DNA of 26,745 bases from an uncultured Azospirillum sp. (GTDB taxonomy: Bacteria > Pseudomonadota > Alphaproteobacteria > RF32 > CAG-239): the NCBI GenBank assembly GCA_947383875.1, contig CANDEX010000018.1, positions 1 to 26,745 on the forward strand, read 5' to 3'. Numbering within the stretch: position 1 is the stretch's first letter; each line of letters starts with the position of its first letter. Shown one piece after another: positions 8,645-15,830 of the stretch. The notes beneath the pieces were generated by a model. That model was given only the letters and a program-made list of their open reading frames with translations. It ran no database searches and was not told the DNA's origin. Both the position numbers and the translations under genes were made by a program.

Positions 8645-9721
8645 ATGAAAATATTAGTCGGAATGAGCGGCGGAGTTGATTCTTCCGCGGCTGCTTTGTT
8701 GTTAAAGAAAGCCGGGTACGACGTTATCGGCGCAACAATGTCTATTTGGGATAAATCTCAAAATTTTGCAGGCATGACAGGAAAAGAAGGGTGTTTCAGT
8801 CCGCATGAGGAACAGGATGTGGAAGCGGCGAAAAAAGTTTGTGCCAAGCTTGATATTCCTTACCATGTTATTGACTGTACAGAGGAATATAAAAAAATCG
8901 TCTTATCCAACTTCAAATCTGAATATTTGGCAGGAAGAACACCGAATCCTTGCGTTTTATGTAATGCAACCATTAAATTTGCAGCTCTTCCCCGCGCTGC
9001 CAAAGCTTTGGGACTGACGTTTGACAAGTTTGCCACCGGGCATTATGCCGGATTAGGCTATGATGAAACCACAAAACGTTACCAGCTGCATTGCGGCAAA
9101 GATTTACGCAAAGATCAGGCTTATTTTTTATATCGTCTGACACAAGAGCAGCTTTCTGAAATTTTATTGCCCCTCGGCGACTACAGCAAGCAGGAAATCC
9201 GCGATTTGGCCAGAGAAGCAGGCTTAGAAGTTTGCGACAAACCCGACAGTCAGGATTTTTATTCCGGTGACATCAATGATATCATTCAAGAAGAACCCAA
9301 AACAGGAAATTTTGTTGACAAGGACGGAAAAATCCTCGGGCAACACAAAGGATTTTGGAACTTCACACTCGGACAACGCCGCGGCATGGGAGTTTCCGCC
9401 GAAAAACCGTTATATGTTATCGGGCTTCGGCCGGAAAAAAATGAAGTTGTTCTGGGTTTTGCCGATCAGACAATGCAAAAAAGTCTTACTGCTAATCGCT
9501 TAAACTGGGTTTCTATTCCCGAGCCGGAGGCAATGTTTTGCTGCCAAGCCAAAATTCGTTCATCTCAAAAACCGGTTCAGGTTCAGGTAACTCCGACCGA
9601 TAACGGAGACGTTAATGTTGAATTTGAGGATTTGCAAAAAGCCCTAACCCCCGGACAATCCGTGGTTTTTTATGATGGTGATTTGTTGCTTGGCGGAGGG
9701 TTTATTACGGAAGCGCGCTAA
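8645..9721 (+). CDS. mnmA: tRNA 2-thiouridylase MnmA, variant lacking second catalytic Cys
   Basis: MnmA installs the 2-thio group on wobble U34 of Lys, Glu and Gln tRNAs: it adenylates the base with its PP-loop and transfers sulfur from a cysteine persulfide. The PP-loop GMSGGVDSS is at 6-14, and NPCVLCN at 101-107 carries the first catalytic cysteine (Cys103). ATGHYA and KDQAYFLYRL are standard family blocks. In classical enzymes the second cysteine lies in a SQDICF or GICF block; here the block is SQDFYSG (202-208) with no cysteine. I recall a subgroup in anaerobes with the same change and a similar N-terminus (TMSIWDKS and GCFSPHEEQD), so this is probably a natural subtype rather than a broken gene. 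Cys50, Cys78, Cys106 and Cys197 are alternative candidates. The start has a GAGGA ribosome site. The 3' end overlaps the convergent LysR-type gene by 4 nt. Confidence 0.92.
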   Translation: MKILVGMSGGVDSSAAALLLKKAGYDVIGATMSIWDKSQNFAGMTGKEGCFSPHEEQDVEAAKKVCAKLDIPYHVIDCTEEYKKIVLSNFKSEYLAGRTPNPCVLCNATIKFAALPRAAKALGLTFDKFATGHYAGLGYDETTKRYQLHCGKDLRKDQAYFLYRLTQEQLSEILLPLGDYSKQEIRDLAREAGLEVCDKPDSQDFYSGDINDIIQEEPKTGNFVDKDGKILGQHKGFWNFTLGQRRGMGVSAEKPLYVIGLRPEKNEVVLGFADQTMQKSLTANRLNWVSIPEPEAMFCCQAKIRSSQKPVQVQVTPTDNGDVNVEFEDLQKALTPGQSVVFYDGDLLLGGGFITEAR

Positions 9722-9736
9722 GCCTCAAGGCTTAGC
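9717..9736. terminator. Perfect 8-bp hairpin over both convergent stop codons
   Basis: GCTAAGCC, a TCAA loop and GGCTTAGC form a perfect palindromic stem that includes the stop codons of both mnmA (TAA, 9719-9721) and the LysR-type gene (TAG, 9720-9718). No T-tract follows on either strand, so it is not a canonical intrinsic terminator. It may still act as a bidirectional 3'-end or pause signal. Confidence 0.5.
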
Positions 9737-10605
9737 AGCACTTTACGATAGAACTCCAAGACAGCACGAATCTTCGGAATATCTTTAGTTAAGCGGTGCG
9801 CCACCAGATAAAAGGTCATCTGTGGTTTCATGTCAATGTTTTTAAGACGAACCAAATCAGCATCCCTCTTTTCATTATGCACCATAATCCCGATACCGCC
9901 GCCACCGCGGACGATATTGGCTATTGAATGGTTGGAATTGGATGAAAAACAGATATGCGCACCGCGACTCATAATCTCTTTCCATTCTTTCAGGTAACGA
10001 TAATTTGTGAGTTTACCGCAAATCCTGTGATTTTGAATGAGATCATCCAAATCTTTCGGTTCTCCGTATTTGGCCAAATAAGCCGGAGAAGCAACAAAAC
10101 TGCAGTGAATAACTTTACTTTCCACAATCACCAAATCCGAACCGGACGGAGGTTCCAACATGAATCCCAAGTCAACGTCCAACACATTAAGGTTTGGTGC
10201 CTGATAATGAGAAACGGATTCAATACGGATATTCGGATAGGTATCCCAAAATTCATCAATACCGTCTGCCCGCAATACAGAAGACACCGCTAAAGGCAAA
10301 CCAACACGTACAACTCCGGTCATCGTATTTTTATGAGAGGCGACGACATCAACACCGCGAATGACCTTCTTAACGTCAAATCCCATTTTGACAATACGTT
10401 GCGCTTCATACGTCAGAATTGAGCCGCGACCATTGCTGGTTACCAATTTGGTTCCCAGCTCTTTTTCCAAATCAGCCAGATATTTATTAAGCGTATCAAC
10501 GGACAGACTGAGAGATTCGGCAACTTTTTTCTTGCTGCTGTTTTCTGAAAGAGCCACCAGCATCAGCAGCCCTTCCAGTTTGGCAATATCCTGTTTGGTA
10601 ATCAT
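9718..10605 (-). CDS. LysR-type transcriptional regulator
   Basis: A 295-residue protein with the LysR layout: an N-terminal winged helix-turn-helix (about residues 10-68; KKVAESLSLSVDTLNKYL then LEKELGTKL and an LTYEA wing end) and a C-terminal periplasmic-binding-protein-like effector domain from about residue 92 (TGVVRVGLPLAVSSVL) to the end. LysR proteins bind DNA as tetramers and respond to a small ligand, which cannot be predicted here. It lies 32 nt downstream of the IbrB-like gene on the same strand with no terminator between, so it is probably the last gene of that operon. That is unusual, since LysR genes are more often divergent from their targets. The ATG at 10605 has only a weak ribosome site (ACGGA). 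Its stop overlaps mnmA. Confidence 0.85.
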   Translation of the reverse strand: MITKQDIAKLEGLLMLVALSENSSKKKVAESLSLSVDTLNKYLADLEKELGTKLVTSNGRGSILTYEAQRIVKMGFDVKKVIRGVDVVASHKNTMTGVVRVGLPLAVSSVLRADGIDEFWDTYPNIRIESVSHYQAPNLNVLDVDLGFMLEPPSGSDLVIVESKVIHCSFVASPAYLAKYGEPKDLDDLIQNHRICGKLTNYRYLKEWKEIMSRGAHICFSSNSNHSIANIVRGGGGIGIMVHNEKRDADLVRLKNIDMKPQMTFYLVAHRLTKDIPKIRAVLEFYRKVLLSLEA

Positions 10606-10637
10606 TCCGTTTGTGTCCGTCTCTCAGTCGTACCGAA

Positions 10638-11150
10638 TTAGACTTCCCAGCTGCGGGAAAATTCTTCATCCTTAAATAAAGAAGCCAAACCGGTAATCTG
10701 TTTTAAGCGCAATACTTCGTCAGCAGACATACCGATGTTACGGCAAATCCACGAATCGCTTTTACCCATTTCTAAAAGCTCGGCAACAATATTGCTCATT
10801 AAATCTACATTATGGCTGCCGCGGGCACGATTGTGGCGAATAGTCGAAGCCATACGATCACCCAGCGGCTTATCAATCACAACAACCGGCATTAGTCCGT
10901 GTTCCCGTTCATAAATACGCGGGCTGGTCATCATCGTGGTATAACGGTGGAAGCCGTCGACAACGATATATTCATCATTTTCTTTATCATAATAACAAAC
11001 TATCGGCTGAGTATAACCATCCTCCCAAATGGAAATTTCCAAAAGTTTCATTTCCGGAGGAGCTACTCGGTTCGGGTTATAGTCATTGGCTTTAATCTTT
11101 TCGACAGGAATTGCCTGCACGTTATAAACCGGACTTTTAAATTCACTCAT
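10638..11150 (-). CDS. ibrB: IbrB-like ParB/Srx-domain protein
   Basis: A 170-residue protein with an N-terminal ParB-like/sulfiredoxin-fold domain. VEKIKANDYNPNRV opens the domain, the helix EMKLLEISIWEDGYTQPIVCYY follows, and VVDGFHRYTTM (near residue 65) is the DGxHR nucleotide-contact box. TIRHNRARGSHNVDLMSNIV followed by a possible helix-turn-helix (DSWICRNIGMSADEVLRLKQITG) matches what I know of IbrB. In E. coli ibrA and ibrB were reported to activate expression of prophage-carried eib genes; the biochemistry is unknown. The ATG at 11150 lies 10 nt after the ibrA stop, and GAGGA overlapping that stop provides the ribosome site. The protein lacks the long C-terminal region of plasmid ParB, so partition is unlikely. 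Confidence 0.85.
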   Translation of the reverse strand: MSEFKSPVYNVQAIPVEKIKANDYNPNRVAPPEMKLLEISIWEDGYTQPIVCYYDKENDEYIVVDGFHRYTTMMTSPRIYEREHGLMPVVVIDKPLGDRMASTIRHNRARGSHNVDLMSNIVAELLEMGKSDSWICRNIGMSADEVLRLKQITGLASLFKDEEFSRSWEV

Positions 11151-11160
11151 TAGTTTTTCC

Positions 11161-12462
11161 TCACAAATTTCGATATTTTTCCATTAATTCACGTTCACGT
11201 TCTGCCTGTTTTTTGGTTTGGGTAAAGCCCATGTACTTGCAGAGGTGATCGTTTTTCAAAATACAAACGGCCATACGTTTCCATGACGGAATATCAATTG
11301 ATGATTTGATATCATCCGTATTATCCGGCGTTCCGAGAAAACGAATCTTATCGCGGGTTTTATTGTAACCGCTGGGACCATTGTGGCGAATGGGATAATT
11401 ACACTCTTCCAATTCTTTCAAAGCAGCCTCATTGACCACCCCGCCCTTTTTCCACCAAAAGCGGATAGACGTTTTAAATTTAGCAACATAATTCTGGCGC
11501 ATACTTTCCGGCAAGGTTGCCAACAAAAATTTGACATATGAACGCCAAGTATGCCCCGGAGGAAGGGTAAATTTGCGTGCTCCCAAGGCTTTGGTATTGC
11601 CATAAATGGCTCCGAAATTGGCCCCCTGCACACGACCGACAACACGAATCCATGTATCAGGCTCCAAAACGCGGTATAAATTCAGGCTGTCTTTAGCACT
11701 TTCATGATACGGACTGGCGACACGCATCTGGTTAATTGACAGGCCGGCTTTATAAAAAAGATCATAGATGTGATTATAGTCATAATCATACTTACCGTTA
11801 GCCACCCAGACATCTTTGGTTGTCCAATCATACAGAGGATAGGCGTGATAAAAATTCTCGCCCATTCTAGTTGTCCATTTGCCATCACCAAAACTGGTTT
11901 TCCGCTCATTGGCATAAGCTCGGTAACGGTTCAGCGATTCATCTGCGCGAATCCCCAACAGGCAGATTGTGGTTCCTTCATGTTGTCTGGCATACCATCT
12001 GCCAAATTCGGCATAAAAGTCTTCCTGCGGCATTTTATATTTATAAAAATCAAAATTATGATTATCCAGCTTAATAATATAATCCTGCTTGGGCATTGAA
12101 CGCACCCAAGCCGCTTTTTTGTCAGGATCCCAAGTATACCAATACATCTGGTAGTTGCTTACCGCACAGCGAGAAGCCTGCGGAATACAGACCCAATAAG
12201 GCTCAATATCATCAATGTTATTTTCAAACATACGGGTAACATAGTCGGTTGTTGTCTGGTATTGAGCCTCAAAGTCTTGATGAAAAACACCAATTTTTTT
12301 CTGAATATTATGACGGCGTTTATAATCCAACACCATATTAAGCAGCAAACCACTGTCCTTACCGCCCGAAAAAGACACATAAATATTGTCAAAGTTATCA
12401 AATACATACTTCAAACGAGCTTGTAACGCCTCGTAAACATTGATATCCAAATATTTTTTCAC
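11161..12462 (-). CDS. ibrA: IbrA-like PAPS-reductase-family PP-loop protein (DUF3440)
   Basis: A 433-residue protein of the phosphoadenosine phosphosulfate reductase superfamily. The ATP-pyrophosphatase PP-loop SGGKDSG is at residues 32-38. GIRADESLNRYRA follows in the middle, then YPLYDWTTKDVWVA, and the C-terminal half has the DUF3440-type blocks (NQMRVASPYHESAKDSL, GRVQGANFGAIYG, LPPGHTWRSYVKFLL). Superfamily members activate or transfer sulfur, or adenylate a substrate; the IbrA substrate is not known. A longer frame opens with TTG at 12498, but I choose GTG at 12462: it gives the familiar N-terminus (KKYLDINVYEAL), has AGAGGAGG 10 nt upstream, and overlaps the upstream stop in GTGA, a classic coupled junction. 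Unlike plain assimilatory reductases, it sits with a ParB-domain partner and an SNF2-like gene. Confidence 0.9.
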   Translation of the reverse strand: MKKYLDINVYEALQARLKYVFDNFDNIYVSFSGGKDSGLLLNMVLDYKRRHNIQKKIGVFHQDFEAQYQTTTDYVTRMFENNIDDIEPYWVCIPQASRCAVSNYQMYWYTWDPDKKAAWVRSMPKQDYIIKLDNHNFDFYKYKMPQEDFYAEFGRWYARQHEGTTICLLGIRADESLNRYRAYANERKTSFGDGKWTTRMGENFYHAYPLYDWTTKDVWVANGKYDYDYNHIYDLFYKAGLSINQMRVASPYHESAKDSLNLYRVLEPDTWIRVVGRVQGANFGAIYGNTKALGARKFTLPPGHTWRSYVKFLLATLPESMRQNYVAKFKTSIRFWWKKGGVVNEAALKELEECNYPIRHNGPSGYNKTRDKIRFLGTPDNTDDIKSSIDIPSWKRMAVCILKNDHLCKYMGFTQTKKQAERERELMEKYRNL

Positions 12463-13715
12463 AGTCGCAATGCCTCCTCTTTTGTTATCATATGGCAAAC
12501 GTTTGACAGAACGTTCTTTTTGCGTTCCAGATTATCATTAATTAATTGCTCCAAATTGGTTTTCACCCAAAAGTCATAAATGTTTAGCTTACGGGCAATA
12601 CCTTTGCTGCTGACACTATCCAACCCCTGCACCTTACATTTATAATCAAAGGTTTGTGAAAAATATATAATATTATTACACAATTGCATATCTAAACCGA
12701 ATTTATCAACACCATAGGTACAAAACATGATATCGGCATGTCGCTCAAACTCTTTGATTGCTTTGCGCTTGTTGGATTTTCCGGTCAGTTCGACAAATTT
12801 AACATCCCCGAAAAATTTACTCTCTTTAAAAAAGGTAATTTCATCTAAAAACTTAATAAAAATAATAACTTTCTCGCCTCTGGCAAGAATCTGCCCTACC
12901 AATTCGCGCAAGGCATACAGCTTATTTTGCGACAAGGTATACATCCGCTGAAAATTCTGCACCACGTCCATAAATGCTATTTGATTCCGATCCCGGAGGA
13001 AGAGATTTTTTTCTTCATTATAACTTTTTTCTTCTCGCGGTGTCAGTTCAAAATAATGGTTCCTGTGGGTAATTTCGATTTTTTCTCCAAAATCATATCC
13101 CAGCACATAGGGTTTTATATATTCAAAAAGACGTTCCTCATCTTCCGGACGCGACCACGGCTTCATAACCAGATAGTTGTTGTAGCTGAAAGGCATGAAG
13201 ATATGGCCAAACTGATTTTCATTCATGCGTAAAATTCTTGTATCAAGAAACTCTATCTGAGAATATAAATCAATTAATCCCTGAGTCAACGGAATACTGC
13301 TTAATATCAGGCGGTAACTTAATCTGGAGCTTAATGACAGGAGACGCTGGGTTCGACCGGCTTCGGTATTTTTGATGGTTATACTTTCGTCTACAACGCA
13401 AAAAATTTTAAAATTATGTATTAAATTATAAAGCTCCAAATACTTCTCATCGGAAACAGATATGCTTTCTATTGAATAGAAATAGATACGGTGGCGAAAT
13501 GTACGATTATTTTTCTTAATCTCATTCATATATGAACGAGTCGAAAGAAAACCAGACGGCGCGATCCAAATGACAAAATCTATCTCATCAAGTTTTTGTT
13601 CTACCAGTGCCAAAGCTAATTGAATTTTTTTAACGAACGGATTGATAAATAAAATTCCAGAATGCAATTCGCTCAATTTTTCATGAGCTGCCATCAATAC
13701 ATCATCTTTTTCCAT
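12459..13715 (-). CDS. Degenerate SNF2-type helicase-like protein (probable pseudoenzyme)
   Basis: A 418-residue protein that follows the SNF2/phage-helicase two-RecA layout but has lost key residues. Motif I should read G-x-G-K-T before IQxxLAL; here residues 20-37 run from GIL through NPFVKK to IQLALAL, with no GKT. Motif Ia (IAPSGFLST, 51-59) and motif II (VVDESITIKN, 107-116) are recognisable. Motif III, usually LTGTP, is LSSIP (138-142), followed by TQGLIDLYSQIEFLD. In the second domain KVIIFIKF, a motif V-like GLDMQLC (340-346) and YFSQTFDY remain, but motif VI, usually QxxDRxxRxGQ, is QGLDSVSSKG (363-372) without the arginine finger. The frame is intact, which argues for selection as a non-hydrolysing binding protein. 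By eye it is more A+T rich than its flanks, suggesting transfer. The ATG at 13715 has a GAGAGG ribosome site. It is coupled to ibrA by a GTGA overlap. Confidence 0.75.
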   Translation of the reverse strand: MEKDDVLMAAHEKLSELHSGILFINPFVKKIQLALALVEQKLDEIDFVIWIAPSGFLSTRSYMNEIKKNNRTFRHRIYFYSIESISVSDEKYLELYNLIHNFKIFCVVDESITIKNTEAGRTQRLLSLSSRLSYRLILSSIPLTQGLIDLYSQIEFLDTRILRMNENQFGHIFMPFSYNNYLVMKPWSRPEDEERLFEYIKPYVLGYDFGEKIEITHRNHYFELTPREEKSYNEEKNLFLRDRNQIAFMDVVQNFQRMYTLSQNKLYALRELVGQILARGEKVIIFIKFLDEITFFKESKFFGDVKFVELTGKSNKRKAIKEFERHADIMFCTYGVDKFGLDMQLCNNIIYFSQTFDYKCKVQGLDSVSSKGIARKLNIYDFWVKTNLEQLINDNLERKKNVLSNVCHMITKEEALRL

Positions 13716-13806
13716 AATTCAGACCTCTCATTTATTAGTACACCTTTATATATAGCACCACAATAAAAACTTCTAAGTTTCTTGCTTTAGTTGCCGTCGT
13801 CATTTT
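13716..13806. other. Divergent intergenic region, SNF2-like gene / flgI
   Basis: This A+T-rich stretch separates the leftward SNF2-like operon from the rightward flagellar operon. A leftward TATATA lies near 13747-13752 and could be a -10 element, but I find no good -35. The rightward signal is the separately listed sigma-54 promoter. I see no terminator, repeat or RNA gene here. Confidence 0.4.
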
Positions 13807-13822
13807 TGGCACAGATATTGCA
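13807..13822 (+). promoter_or_regulatory. Sigma-54 (RpoN) promoter of the flagellar operon
   Basis: TGGCACAGATATTGCA matches the consensus TGGCACGN4TTGCA at all fixed positions except one (A for G at the seventh). The invariant GG (13808-13809) and GC (13820-13821) have the required 10-nt spacing. Transcription would start near 13833, about 35 nt before flgI. Sigma-54 control of flagellar genes is well known, for example in Caulobacter. It implies an enhancer-binding activator encoded elsewhere. Confidence 0.85.
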
Positions 13823-13867
13823 TATAACAATGTAAGTTGATTGAATTTTTTGTAGGACTTATTGGTT

Positions 13868-14992
13868 ATGATGACTCTTTTATTTAAGAAATCCGCGCTT
13901 TTCAGCATTGTTTGCGCTGCTTGGATGAGTTTTGCAGCTTCTGCCGCCGCCAGCTCGCGAATAAAAGATATTGCCGATTTTGAGGGGGTCAGAGAGAACC
14001 AACTGGTCGGTTACGGCCTTGTTGTCGGTCTTAACGGCAGCGGTGACAATATTAAGTCTATTAACTTTACCAAAGAGAGTTTAATCAGTATGCTAGACCA
14101 ACTTGGTATTAATGCCCGGGACGGTCAGCTCAAATCAAAAAATATTGCCGCGGTCATGGTTACCGCCAGTTTGCCGGCTTTTGCCCGTCAAGGCAGCCGG
14201 ATTGACGTCATGGTCAGTGCGATGGGCGATGCCAAAAGTCTGCAAGGCGGAACATTGGTTGCTACTCCGCTGGTCGGTGCCAATGGTGAGGTTTATGCCG
14301 TGGCTCAAGGGCAGATTGCAACCGGCAGCGTTGCGGCACAAAGCGGCGGAACCTCAATTACCCGCGGTGTTCCAACTTCAGGAAGAATTGCAAACGGTGC
14401 CATTATTGAAAATGAAATTCATTTTGCTTTAGATAGTTTGGATAACATTCGTATTGCTTTACGCAATCCGGATTTTACCACCGCACGCAGAGTATCTGAT
14501 GCCATTAACGCCATGTTGGGACAACCGGCTGCTAAAGCGACCGATCCGGCAACCGTTGCATTGCAGATACCGCTGGAATATCAAGATAAAGTGGTTGATT
14601 TGATGACAAAAATAGAACAACTGCAGGTTCAACCAGACCAACTGGCTAAAGTTGTCATAGATGAAAGCTCCGGAATTATTGTTATCGGTAAAGATGTTAA
14701 AATCAATAAGCTGGCCATTGCCCAAGGAAACCTGACTATCAAGATTTCAGAAATTCCGCTGGTTTCTCAACCCCTGCCCTTTACCGGAGGAACAACCATT
14801 ACCCGCAATGTGACTGCCATTGACGTTAATGAAGAAGTCAACAGCAAACTGAGTGTGTTGGATACGGGGGTTAATCTGCAGGAACTGGTTGACGGCTTGA
14901 ATGCTTTGGGCGTTACACCACGTGATTTAATCAGTATTTTGCAAGCCGTTAAAGCCAGTGGCGCATTGCAGGCAGATATAGAGGTTATTTAA
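13868..14992 (+). CDS. flgI: Flagellar P-ring protein FlgI
   Basis: FlgI is exported to the periplasm by Sec and forms the P-ring around the flagellar rod in the peptidoglycan layer. The protein (374 residues from this start) has a signal peptide with basic LFKKSA, a hydrophobic core and probable cleavage after ASA or AAA near residues 24-27. The mature part opens with RIKDIADFEGVRENQLVGYGLVVGLNGSGD, the family hallmark, and continues with the typical SMLDQLG and MVTASLPAFARQGSRIDV blocks to a normal C-terminus. Possible starts are TTG at 13862, ATG at 13868 and ATG at 13871. The AGGA at 13854-13857 lies 4, 10 or 13 nt away, so the start is uncertain within nine bases. First gene of the operon behind the sigma-54 promoter; flgH and flgA are not adjacent. 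Confidence 0.96.
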   Translation: MMTLLFKKSALFSIVCAAWMSFAASAAASSRIKDIADFEGVRENQLVGYGLVVGLNGSGDNIKSINFTKESLISMLDQLGINARDGQLKSKNIAAVMVTASLPAFARQGSRIDVMVSAMGDAKSLQGGTLVATPLVGANGEVYAVAQGQIATGSVAAQSGGTSITRGVPTSGRIANGAIIENEIHFALDSLDNIRIALRNPDFTTARRVSDAINAMLGQPAAKATDPATVALQIPLEYQDKVVDLMTKIEQLQVQPDQLAKVVIDESSGIIVIGKDVKINKLAIAQGNLTIKISEIPLVSQPLPFTGGTTITRNVTAIDVNEEVNSKLSVLDTGVNLQELVDGLNALGVTPRDLISILQAVKASGALQADIEVI

Positions 14993-14993
14993 G

Positions 14994-15356
14994 ATGGAAA
15001 ACGCATACATCAACAATTTCGACTCTACGGCTATGGCTTTATATAAAAAGCCAAACACAAGACTGGACGGTGGGAAAATTGCCAGTCGCGAAGAAGCTGA
15101 ACAGTCTGCTAAAGAGTTTGAAGCCTTTTTTATCAGCCGAATGATGGAAAGTATGTTTGAGGGAATTTCCACTGACGGAATGTTTGGCGGCGGTCAAGCT
15201 GAAAAAATTTATCGGTCGCTGCTGATTAACGAATATGGCAAGGCTATGGCCAAAACAGGCAGCATCGGTGTGGCGGATGAAGTTATGCGCTCTATTATCG
15301 AAATGCAGGAAATGGCGTCGCAAGGCTATATCAACGGTACAAATGCAAGACAGTGA
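14994..15356 (+). CDS. flgJ: Rod-binding protein, FlgJ N-terminal-domain type
   Basis: A 120-residue protein equal to the N-terminal rod-binding half of enterobacterial FlgJ, which caps and helps assemble the flagellar rod. The SAKEFEAFFISRMMESMFEGI segment (about residues 39-60) and GGGQAEKIYRSLLINEYGKAMAKTGSIGVADEVMRSII (about 65-103) are the family core. The C-terminal peptidoglycan hydrolase domain of the enterobacterial protein is absent, as is usual in alphaproteobacteria, where a separate enzyme does that job. It starts 1 nt after the flgI stop with an AGAGG ribosome site inside the flgI end, so the two are coupled. Position directly after flgI supports the call. Confidence 0.88.
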   Translation: MENAYINNFDSTAMALYKKPNTRLDGGKIASREEAEQSAKEFEAFFISRMMESMFEGISTDGMFGGGQAEKIYRSLLINEYGKAMAKTGSIGVADEVMRSIIEMQEMASQGYINGTNARQ

Positions 15357-15364
15357 GGTGTGAG

Positions 15365-15820
15365 ATGGAACATTCAGGACAACAAATTGATGTTCAGCAG
15401 AAGATAAGCGATTATCAGGAAATTATCCATACTTTTGCCGCTCTGCTGCAAGAAGAAAATCAGGCTTTACGCGATTATGATGTTGTGAGTGTCAGCGAAC
15501 TGTATGAGCAAAAAGCACAGATTGTAACCGTTTATCGCAATTTGGTGGCTTTTTTCATCAAGCATCAGGAAATTTTGGCATCTATGGAAAGTACAGCCAA
15601 AGCCAATCTGAAAGAAGCCTCTCTGAAGCTTGATGCCCTGCTTCAGGAAAATAACTTATTATTACAAACCAGAATGGAAACCAGCAAATCTGTTATCGGC
15701 ACGATTGTTAATGTCGCCAAGATGACTACGAAATCAAATTCGACGTCTTACGGTGCACAGGGACAATTTTCGCCTTTGGATAATCAACACAGCGCGTTGG
15801 CTGTCAACAGAACTTTATAG
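15365..15820 (+). CDS. FlgN-like flagellar export chaperone (putative)
   Basis: A 151-residue, almost entirely helical and acidic protein. Helical stretches cover about residues 8-60 (QKISDYQEIIHTFAALLQEE and following) and 60-110 (a long amphipathic segment with LKEASLKLDALLQENNLLLQT), ending in a polar tail. Sequence identity is too low for certainty, but size, all-helical make-up and placement directly before flgK and flgL fit FlgN, the cytoplasmic chaperone that guides FlgK and FlgL to the export gate. A GTG at 15353 overlapping the flgJ stop would add four residues. The ATG at 15365 has GAGG at good spacing and is preferred. An alternative is an unrelated flagellar assembly protein. Confidence 0.6.
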   Translation: MEHSGQQIDVQQKISDYQEIIHTFAALLQEENQALRDYDVVSVSELYEQKAQIVTVYRNLVAFFIKHQEILASMESTAKANLKEASLKLDALLQENNLLLQTRMETSKSVIGTIVNVAKMTTKSNSTSYGAQGQFSPLDNQHSALAVNRTL

Positions 15821-15830
15821 GAGTTGAATC

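Noticed and set aside
10638..11150. Calling the ParB-domain gene a chromosome or plasmid partition protein.
   Set aside because: It is too short, has no parA beside it, and is paired with an IbrA-like gene as in ibrAB.
12459..13715. Calling the SNF2-like gene an active helicase.
   Set aside because: Walker A GKT and the motif VI arginines are missing, so catalytic activity is not supported.
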